This document shows, piece by piece, positions 11,201 through 18,458 of a stretch of DNA of 64,000 nucleotides (within the stretch, counting starts at the first letter, position 1; every line of letters starts with the position of its first letter). Source of the DNA: Alnus glutinosa (Eukaryota; Streptophyta; Magnoliopsida; Fagales; Betulaceae). Location of the stretch: assembly GCF_958979055.1 (NCBI RefSeq), contig NC_084889.1, forward strand, positions 558,001 to 622,000. The letters run 5' to 3'. Below the pieces are notes generated by a model, which saw nothing but the letters and a program-made list of their open reading frames with translations, did not search any database and was not told the DNA's origin. A program made the position numbers and the translations under genes.

Positions 11201-12698
11201 GCAACTTTTCGACTGACGTTGAAGCTTTTAGCAAATTTATTTGTTATTTTTATTTTTAATTTGTCTTTGTATAGTTAGCTCCAAACTGTTCTAACTTTTC
11301 TAGGTGTTTTTCGTTTGCTTGTTTCTTTTTTGATAAGTGATAAGTGCTTGTTTCTTCCAAGCTGAGCTTATATGATATATATGCTCCAGCTTGAGGGGGA
11401 GTGTTAGAACAATTATTAGGGTTTGTGAGTCATTAGGGTTTGGGGTAATTTTGGTCATTGTAATGCTCCCCTAAACCTATATAATAAAAATGTGTGGTAG
11501 GCTACTGTAACAAAACAATAGCCCATCTTTTCTGTCTAAATCATTTATGCAAAAAAACAGGTGCAAATGATTCCTTAGGGCTAGCTTGTCGGTCAAGCCA
11601 GAGTATTACCTGATCCGTGTGGCGTTTTACACGAGTATGAGGTTTACTTGACAAGAGTGGATACATGAAGTGACTCTGCCTTGGAGAGGTTCTTTGTCAT
11701 AAAAATAAAAAAATAAAAAAATAATATATATATATATATATATTATTCATCTGACATTTAATGTTCAATTTTTAATGAATCCTAAGTTAGTGATTGGGAG
11801 CGAATTTCTTTAAAGGTGACCCAGGAAGGAGGTATCGTGCTCTTGAATGAATCATTTATGCTTCTGGTTGAATAGTCGTATGTCATCTTATTGACATGTT
11901 TACTTAAAATGATAAGGATGCGAGTAGATGACTGGTGTACCTTCTAGAATGGCCTTACAGAAAAAGGGAAGGAAAAGGAAGCTGCTGTTTTCATTTTGTT
12001 GAATAGAATATCTTGTCCCCTATTTTCCCAATTGTAGGCCACAATATGTCATCAATTTCAAGATTTTTCCTTTACAATTAGTCAATAACGTAAGATTTTC
12101 CGGAGTTTACTGTTGGGATAAGCCACTGAATGGTTCACAACGTTTCATGCTTTTATCCTCAAGCTTTTAAATGTTGTAATACGATGTTTGGTTTATTCAC
12201 ATTTGTAATCAGTTTTGAGTTGCCAGTATTTGACAGTCTGACCATAATTAGGCATCTAAGCATCTCTTTGGACATGCTGCTTAAGCTGGTCAGAATATTT
12301 GGTTCAGTCATCTATTCAACTATATCAGCATCAACATCCGTTGGTGTAGATATTGAGGCAGAGCAAAGGTGTGTTTGGCTTCATCTGCAGTTTTCCTTTT
12401 TATTTTTTATTTTTCAGTATTAAGATATTAAGCACTGTTGCTACTTCTTATTGGTGTCATAGGCTGGAGCGTTGCAACTTATGCTTTATAGAGCTTGAAA
12501 AAGTCAAACGCTACCTATCTGCCCTTACCAGGTGCCTATTGTAATTTGTTTAGTTGGCTTGACTGCTCTTTATATTGTTATTTACTTACCTCGGAGATGC
12601 CATTTTCCGTTTTCTTTCTTTCCTTTACCCATAGAAGAGGAGGATCGGTTGCAAAGTCTGCGCAGGAGTTAAATCTAGCTCTCCAGGAAGTTTCATGA
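1..12698 (+). CDS. KTN80: Katanin p80 WD40 subunit, C-terminal part (5' end outside window)
   Basis: Regulatory subunit of the microtubule-severing enzyme katanin; its C-terminal con80 domain binds the p60 ATPase. The N-terminal WD40 part lies left of the window. Exons seen: <1-56 (frame 3, ends SAANMLPFNA), 1358-1492, 8735-8809, 8950-9062, 12252-12368, 12463-12531 and 12635-12698, with stop TGA at 12696-12698. All have AG/GT borders and phases join without a break. Diagnostic con80 segments are HDQFVNSMQSRSAKLQ, ERSDVKGVVGAMEKMADHA, LDMLLKLVRIFGS, ASVGVDIEAEQR and the end ELNLALQEVS, all collinear with plant KTN80 as I remember it. Three introns are inflated by transposons (57-1357, 1493-8734, 9063-12251); the 7.2-kb one carries an antisense L1. 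Exon 1 is the least certain because only 56 bp are visible. Confidence 0.9.
858..1151 (-). mobile_element. 5'-truncated L1 (LINE) 3' end with target-site duplication
   Basis: The T-run at about 858-870, then GACAAGTAATC and the reverse complement of the usual plant L1 3' end (motifs AAGCG and TATACAAAAG), mark a minus-oriented LINE tail of about 294 bp. It is flanked by imperfect direct repeats at 839-857 and 1152-1168 (ATGGCGCACATAAATAAAG and ATGGCACATAAATTAAG), read as the target-site duplication. It lies in the first visible KTN80 intron. A C13 run is at about 961-973. Confidence 0.75.
2165..5818 (-). CDS. LINE ORF2: endonuclease-reverse transcriptase, intact
   Basis: A 1,217-aa protein for target-primed reverse transcription. 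Residues about 1-230 form an apurinic-type endonuclease (SWNVRGLNE, LQETK, GGDFNVIRF, SRIDRFLVS, SDHFPI). Reverse transcriptase follows (NRDKAPGPDGFS, IPKKSGAVDLKDFRPISL, GLRQGDPLSPLLF and the catalytic FADDTLVF). The C-terminus has the zf-RVT region (SIWRTKAPLKVAFFAWTAALG, then Cys-rich CCMCK and HLLLHCEVARALW). No internal stop or frameshift was seen. It starts at ATG 5818, which overlaps the upstream ORF stop as ATGA. Length and domain order are normal for plant L1 elements. It is a transposon gene, not a host gene. Confidence 0.95.
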   Translation of the reverse strand: MKPKILSWNVRGLNEGSKRLKVKNLIRQWKADIICLQETKLEFISNSLVRRLWGCHFVDWCYLPSCGASGGILIMWDRRVVEKLDVYVGEFVVACAFRSVADDFTWAFAGVYGPNLDSVRRLLWDELAGLASWWEMPWCIGGDFNVIRFPAERSREGRLNAAMMEFSDFIFEQGLMDFPLAGGTFTWSNNQVNPSWSRIDRFLVSPGWEVKFPGSIQKRLPRLCSDHFPILLDCSGIQWGSRPFKFENMWLKAEGFVDRVRLWWESYRFQGSPSFIFTQKLKALKVDLKRWNEQEFGNVEFRKKLHMEELCTLDRLEEQQGLSSEEKERKCAVIRDLENSTLQEEISWRQKSRVLWLKEGDKCTKFFHRIANSNRRSNSIESLSINGSVSSDQQVIREHVTQFYESLFTEPFPWRPRMDNIAFDTLDAAEASSLELPFEEVEVFEVVKSMNRDKAPGPDGFSLAFFQDCWDVIKTDLMRVFWDFHSQSKFVKSVNATFIALIPKKSGAVDLKDFRPISLVSGVYKIIAKVLANRLKKVVEKIISSPQNAFVKGRQILDSVLVANECLDSRIKSGEPGLLCKLDVEKAYDHVNWDFLLYMLRRCGFGERWCSWIAHCISTVRFSVLVNGSPTGFFSSSRGLRQGDPLSPLLFVIAMEALSKFFFATVQKGYLSGFSVGSGNSEAINISHLLFADDTLVFCGANSDQLHYLRMLLISFEAVSGLKINLAKSVMVPVGEVDNMDGLANILGCGVSSLPIKYLGLPLGAPFKAKSCWDEVVGKIERRLASWKRLYLSKGGRVTLIKSTLSNLPTYFLSLFPIPFSVASRIEKLHRDFLWGGIGDEFKYHLVSWSKVCLPISEGGLGIRNLRIFNKALLGKWLWRYAYEREALWKSVVDAKYGSTRAGWCSLIPLGSHGVGSWKNIRKGWSLFCRYTRLILGNGSRIRFWDDVWCGEMSLKEAFPVLYDIACVKDSLVEDHLVVVSGTYQWDVRFFRDVHDWEVDVMASFFSLLYSSKVAQDRGDRLWWTPSRKGLFDVRSFYKALACKEASFFPWKSIWRTKAPLKVAFFAWTAALGKILTLDNLRKKRVIVIDRCCMCKMTGETVDHLLLHCEVARALWYVILSRFGLYWVMPSRVLDLFACWWSGGRSRSAVVWKMAPCCLMWCLWTERNDRQFEDRERTIEELTSFFLHSLYSWTAAYLAPLEISYNDFLVLLSSSSS
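5815..6606 (-). pseudogene. LINE ORF1 remnant (C-terminal part, gag-like)
   Basis: A 263-aa open frame directly upstream of ORF2. Its Ser/Gly/Pro-rich sequence and the ending RELNRLSCSINYDARSG, then KGRAIGGIL, match the C-terminal tail that I remember from plant L1 ORF1 proteins. The nucleic-acid-binding N-terminal domain and CCHC zinc knuckle are absent, so this is taken as a 5'-truncated remnant. Its TGA (5817-5815) overlaps the ORF2 ATG (5818-5816). The ATG at 6606 may be fortuitous, close to the element's truncation point. Confidence 0.65.
6781..6980 (+). mobile_element. Plus-strand L1 3'-end fragment
   Basis: The segment ends with the usual plant LINE 3' wording (TTGTATACTTCCTACGTACC, then CTTTACGCTTTTAATGATA) and a short A-run near 6973-6983. 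It is in the opposite orientation to the neighbouring L1 at 2079-6610. The left boundary is approximate and no target-site duplication was found. Confidence 0.6.
6995..7530 (+). repeat. Diverged direct duplication, unit about 180 bp
   Basis: Two related copies, about 6995-7180 and 7336-7530. Each starts with a TTAATGAT(A/T)AAGGGTT-like segment, shares CTGTATATCATCAAGCAAAG and TAGTATGCACT, and later GATAAAGC then TTTGATGT. No coding potential. It lies inside the large KTN80 intron. Confidence 0.7.
8258..8289. repeat. (TC)n microsatellite
   Basis: About 16 perfect TC units in the 7.2-kb KTN80 intron. The rest of 7530-8734 is AT-rich intron with no other recognisable feature. Confidence 0.95.
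9474..9736 (+). mobile_element. Degenerate TRIM (miniature LTR retrotransposon)
   Basis: A short element with a primer-binding-site remnant (TGTATCAGA at 9535-9543, cf. the tRNA-iMet site TGGTATCAGA), the internal phrase GGTCATGAGTTCGAATT, a purine tract AAGGGGGAG at 9651-9659, and a 77-bp right LTR at 9660-9736. The left LTR (about 9474-9533) is eroded but shares the ATCAACnnAAnnTT...TGATTnAA pattern. No coding capacity. The TTCGA box is part of the TRIM, not a tRNA gene. Confidence 0.7.
10936..11175 (+). repeat. 30-bp degenerate minisatellite, about 8 units
   Basis: Eight successive units of 25-31 bp, consensus TGAGATCCGACCGGCCTTGG then TGTTTTGCGG. Units begin near 10937, 10967, 10997, 11027, 11052, 11082, 11112 and 11141. 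Unit 1 breaks the open frame with a TGA. The block is much more GC-rich than the surrounding intron and lies about 220 bp upstream of a polypurine tract and LTR start, so it may be internal sequence of a non-autonomous LTR element. Confidence 0.85.
11316..11356 (-). mobile_element. Minute L1-tail insertion with 12-bp target-site duplication
   Basis: Perfect direct repeats TGCTTGTTTCTT at 11316-11327 and 11345-11356 flank a 17-bp insert (11328-11344) reading TTTTGATAAGTGATAAG, which is the reverse complement of an L1 3' terminus. It is read as an extremely 5'-truncated LINE insertion. Confidence 0.65.
11392..11700 (+). mobile_element. LTR-retrotransposon right end (polypurine tract plus LTR)
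   Basis: The purine tract TTGAGGGGGAG (11391-11401) is followed by TGTTAGAAC at 11402, the usual start of a Copia-type LTR. A TATATAATAAAA-like promoter element is near 11479. The right LTR border is uncertain; a CA about 11699, before an A-rich/(TA)n stretch, is one candidate. No matching left LTR was recognised. Confidence 0.55.
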
Positions 12699-14474
12699 GA
12701 AGGAACAGTGTGGAAGTGCATATATTTCTGGCCTCACTTGATATTTTTTTTGTTGCTTTTGAGGGAGTTTCCGCCTCTTGAAGGCTTAAACCCGTCTTGA
12801 TGCAACGCCTAATAGTTTGACGCTGTCATGTCTAGCTGGTTTGCTCCGCCCATATGTGCATTCATGTTAAGCGGAGGCATTAACAACTTGCTAATTCTAC
12901 AACATTTGATTGATGCATCCGGGAAGGCTATTGTATATGCCGGTATGTCTACTGCTTATTGCTCAGCTTTGTCAATGACCAAGGAGTGGATGCTTGGCGG
13001 AGAAGATGCCGTTACTTTTATGCTAACCCAATATCTCATTGAATTGTACTGATTTAATTTTTGAATTATGTTCGCAAAAAGATTGGCAGTGTTGTAATGC
13101 CTTCCTGTGATTAGTGCCCTTAAATAGTAAATTTTTTTTTTAATGTATTTCGTCCTTTTTGTTTATAATTATATCTCACTTGGTAAACAAGAAAATTGAT
13201 TAAGCGAATCCCATTCCTGTTTACGAATTGTGGAAGGGCAAGGTGGATGAAATTTAGGGCCTCCACATTCCTTGATCCGTGGAAGGGCAAGGTGGCTTGG
13301 GAAACTGTGGAAGTCTGAAGGTCGATTAAGAAAGCTCACTGGTAATACCGTAATAGATGCCCAGATGGTGTTGGTCTCCTCGGGGAAATGGTTTTCTTGG
13401 GGCAAAAGTGTTTCTTACTCTCTTTCTCCATATTTTGACCTTTTGTGTAGAGATCACATGATATGAAGAGAAAGAGATCATATAGTCATTGTTTTCTTGG
13501 AGCAAAAGTGTTTCTTACTCAAATTTAATGCACTTCTAGATTCTGGATAACTGTAACTAATTTAATCGACTACCAATAGAGATATGGTAGTCGATTGACT
13601 CTCCCTCTCTTCCTTGAAGAAAGAACGAAATTACTAGAAAGTAATGATTAAGGAGTAGTCTTTAAAACCTTGCCAAATACTATTTAGGCCATGTAGAAGT
13701 AGTTGAAAACAAGTGATCTGGTTATGAATTCTCCGAATCCAAATTCTGGTGGTGGTTTTGTTTGGTTCAAGTAAAAAGCCCACCCTTTCTTGTTTTTATT
13801 GGCCTTTTATTCCGGCAAATTCTTGTACAGCCGTCAGTTTCCAGTCTCCTCGAGGGAAGGAAGAAAAGTTTGCCAAGTCTGACCTCTTTCTTAAGATGTG
13901 ATTATTGAAAGGAAGAGGGCTTTTCCGGAGTATAAATTGTTATAGGAGAGCCATTTCTTTGCAAAATTTTCCTTTACAGTCAAGAAAGACAATAATGTCT
14001 CCTAGTCTTACCAATCGATACAGTACAATCAAGAGACACCCACTCAGCTGCCTGAATGACTTCAAAGGGTTAAAAGTCTAACAGCATGACTGACTATCTT
14101 GTTGCTTCTTAATTTAGCTTGGTTTCATGTCATTGCAGAGAACCAAGACAAATTTTAATTACAACATAAAAATCTCACCAATCTGGCTGACAAAAATCAT
14201 ATTGTAGAATTACCAGATAAAGCCATGCATGTCATTTCCTTGTGTCTTTTGACTACCATGACTTTGCATCGGTTCCACTACCCAATCCATATTAACAGCG
14301 TGGCTATCGATATCCAAAAGTTCCCAAGGGCTAGAGGAAGCTTTGCCAGGACTGGGCGCATAACTAAAGAAAACTACCCAAAAGCTATGGAAAGAAATCC
14401 GGGCTGTACAGTGTCAAAGTACATAAAGTGTAAATAAAAAAACAAAATAAAACGTGTTCAGATCCAAATTGATT
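12699..14474. other. Convergent intergenic region between KTN80 and the DUF3531 gene
   Basis: Contains the KTN80 3' UTR (probably to about 13120) and that of the opposing gene. A 17-bp direct repeat GTGGAAGGGCAAGGTGG occurs at 13230-13246 and 13279-13295. No further gene, RNA or transposon was recognised; small open frames here show no family resemblance. Confidence 0.6.
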
Positions 14475-17400
14475 TCAGATCTTAAAGTACTTGTATCCAT
14501 ACTCGGGGTTTGTCATCCCCTCTTCCCAGTCACCCATGCAACGCCCGCCAAAAACTATCTGTTGAATGCCTAAATAACTGCATCAAGAAAAGAACATAAA
14601 TGAGTAAATTAGACAGGAGATAAACATGTGATCGCGGGTGATACAGGGGATCAGTCTTTGCTTTTGTGTTCCTCTTGGTCACTCTGACTTACTCTGAACT
14701 CAACACCGTCAAGCAGTTGAGGAGTACATCAATGGCAAAATAATCACAAGTACCAAGGTCTACCCTGTTATAGATATATCTGATTTAGATCACTTCCATG
14801 GACAACGGTACAAAGCAAATATGCCATAAGATATAAAACAGCAAAGCAATCGAGTCCTGGAAGCTCATACCAAACACGACCCCAGTTATCCTGAAACTCA
14901 ACATCACTGATATCGTGAAATGAAGATGGCATCACATCGAAACCCTTCTTTGCATCATACAGGGGATTGTAATCCATTGATGAATTTGCCAGCTGCCATC
15001 CATTAAAGCACCAAAAAACAATAATAAAGGACATAATTTTTTTAATTACCTTATAGTTTTTCTTTTTTCTTTTGCATAAAAGTTATGCCCTGTTAAGTTG
15101 GCAAGAGAAGATAAAGCAGAAAAGCCATTCTTTCCTCTCAATTTTTACCAACCGAACGAAGCATTTTGGAATAAAAATAAACACAAATGTCAAATTCATT
15201 TATGATAGAAGTTCCATTATTTAAAGACTTATTAGTCTAATTACTCCGCAAAACAAGCATTGTTCGCAAACTATAAAAGCATTTTATAAGCAACCCAGAA
15301 CTGCATATATTGGGCAAGAAGAAGTGCATCCATGAAGAGGCCTAAAAATTAAATAATATATCATGCAAACCGTGGGAAATGCATATTGTTCCCAACTATT
15401 TTCACAACATCCCATTTATCTTTGAATAATTACACAGCAATCTTGTTTTCTAATTCTTAAAATACATCACTTTTGCACTATGAACTGTATGCATATTCCA
15501 AATGAAGGCATATTTGATAACGTGAGTGGTGTAAGAGTATCTATGCAGAACTGCGTGCATCTGGGAAGCTTTTGCAAATACCTATACAGAGTTTGCACAA
15601 ATATGAATGATCCATATACATTGTAAACATTGTAAATGGTTCTTGGTTGATTTCCCAACTAACACCCCAATTCAAAATCGCCAACTAGGCTAGGCTAAAT
15701 AATTACAGAATCCTGGAGAATAAGCTTGTAGTCACTTATCTTCACACTGTTTTCGGTCTGAGTTTAACTCTCTTCTCTCTCCTAAAGACACCTAAACCTC
15801 TCCCCATGGCTGTTGAGGAGGAGGCAATGAAATCCACACCCTCCTCCTCCCCCTTACCCTCTACTCTCCTCCTCCTCCCTTTCTTGACTCTTCTGAGGCT
15901 CAAATTGCCTCTTCGGAGGTCCTATTTACCTCTTCAGAGGTCTTATCCAACGCCCATGGCGATATGTCTTGGTTCAACATCACCATTGGCTTCTCCTCCA
16001 CCATGGATGGTCCGGTTTTAGCCTACACATGCCGTTTTTAGCCTTGGATTCGCCCCCTTCTTGAAGTTCTTGGATTTGATTTTTTTAAAATCAGATCTGT
16101 CCACTTTAGGAAGCTTCACCACTACACGCGCCACTCCACCGTGATCTAAGCTCCCTCTGCTCCGCTCTGCCATCAACCGCTTCTCCATCCAGCCACCACA
16201 TTCCGAAGTGTGTCCCACACGCGCCTACGAGTAGATCTTACCAGCGGGTGCGTGTCCTACATGCGCCAATGCGTGGACAACTATGTGCCACGCATGATGG
16301 CTTCCATCGCCTTCTAGAGTTGTTGCCGGTCATCTGTTGTGCTCTACTTCCTCCTAGCAACCATTGCCGGCACATGGCAAGTGGCCTCCATCATGCCAGC
16401 GGCCAGTGTTTTGTTCCTTGATTTTTTTTTGCTTTTTCCCTAGTTTTCTTCGGGCTGTTAAAGTTATCTCCACCATATAGGCTTCGTTTTGACCCTCATC
16501 AGTGTCTTCTTTGCTGCGGTGGTTTACCTTTGGGTATGCTACTACCGCTGATGAGGCTAATTTGGGGCTCTTTGTTGGTTTACCCAGCCCTATGCTTTTG
16601 CTTGTTGTAATTTCTTTGTTGATGCACTTATTAAAAAAAAAAAAAAAGGTTACAGAATCCTGGGTCAAGGATACAAACTAAGTGATCCCACATATGAATG
16701 AGATGAATAAAGTTTATCATCGCAGGCACCTATAAATACATCAACAAATCAACAAAAGATCACAGAAATAAAAGTGAACGGAATAAAAACTTGGCAATAT
16801 GGGCATATCAGATCACACAAAGACAAACAAAAGTGAGAAAATATCAAGTTGAAGTGAAACAAAATGACATGCAAAGAAATAGAGTCAAACCTGCAGATTA
16901 GAAGAATTAAAAGCACCCAACCGCCCCATAACATACCATGACTGAATGACCTGCATATTTTTCCTTAAATAAGTAGTTGTAGAATTTGCAAAATTGTTAA
17001 AAAACGATTTTACAAAGGGAAGAACAAACAGATGATTACATTATTTAACTATCTAAATGTCTGTTATGATTTATATAAAAATTCGGTGGCAACAGACAGA
17101 ACCAGGTTAGAATGTTATCACATGATATACTTACACTACCAATAAGATCGACATCCCGATCAGATGGTGATCCATACAATTCAAACCATATGAAGGAATC
17201 GAGAGGATTGAAGCTGTCAAACACCAAAAGAAGGTCAGCAAGAAAGAGAGAAAGAAACAAAAGAGGAAAAATAAAATTATATATGGTACCACATGAACAC
17301 AACTTGTTGTCGGTAGCCAATACTTATCCAAGAAAAGTAAACTGAACTGAATTATAAAACATTGTCTATGCTTATAATTTTACTGAATGAAATTTCTGGG

Positions 17401-18411
17401 GCAATACAGTTCCCAAATGGCTAAGAAATGTCTCCTCGTCATGATTACTCCTCATCATTGTTGTATTATGTTACTTAAACGTGGAATGTGTTTCAGGAAG
17501 GACACATAAATTTAAGTCTACGACATTTTAAGTATTATTGAATAAAATAAAAATTATGGAAAAACTTTACTTATCACCCTTGATATTTCATTTCTTATGT
17601 AATCATACCCATAAACTTTAAAAAGTGTCAATTTATTATATTCATCTTTCAATTTTTTTTAATTTCACACATCCGTTAGAATTTTCTGTTAAATCCTAAC
17701 GTAGGGATGTCAAAATTCCGTGTCAAAATTCCTAAAATACCCCTCCTTTTTTTAGGAAAAAGAAAAATTTTTGCAAGGATTTAAGAGTTGGTTAGGATTT
17801 GACGGAATTTACAAAAATACCTATGTCTGAATCTTTGAAAAAAAAAATATTTAAAAAGAAAAAAGAAAAAAGAAGGGATAATGGAAAATCCTAACGGGAT
17901 GTGAAATTGAAAAAAAATTGAAAGATGAATACACTAAATTGACACTTTTTAAATTTTATGGGTATGATTGCAAAAGTATTGAAAGATCATGGGTAGTAAA
18001 TGAAGTTTTCTCAAACATTATTGACAATGTATTGATTGATTCACCTTGATAAATCTACAAACAGTTTGGATAATTGCTTACTGGCTAACATAAGCCTGAA
18101 TGACAGCCCTACCGGATGTATAGAAAAATTGCAAATGTGAAGCATACATGGAAAGAAGATAAACAGTTAATTTCAATTGGTGAAAACTTACTAAACAACT
18201 TATAGGAATCTCAAGATGTGTCCCAACTGAAGACATTTCCAATTATTTGCTTCCCTTTTAATGTTTGAAAGCTTCCGATTTCACAACTATTAAAACTTAT
18301 ATTTGGATGAGAATCAACTCTTATAGAAGAGAAATGGAAGACAAAGTAAGAGGGGTCTTTCAAGGAAGAATACAAAGTTCAATAAAAAGAGGTCAACTAA
18401 AAAAAAAAAAA

Positions 18412-18458
<47 letters not shown>

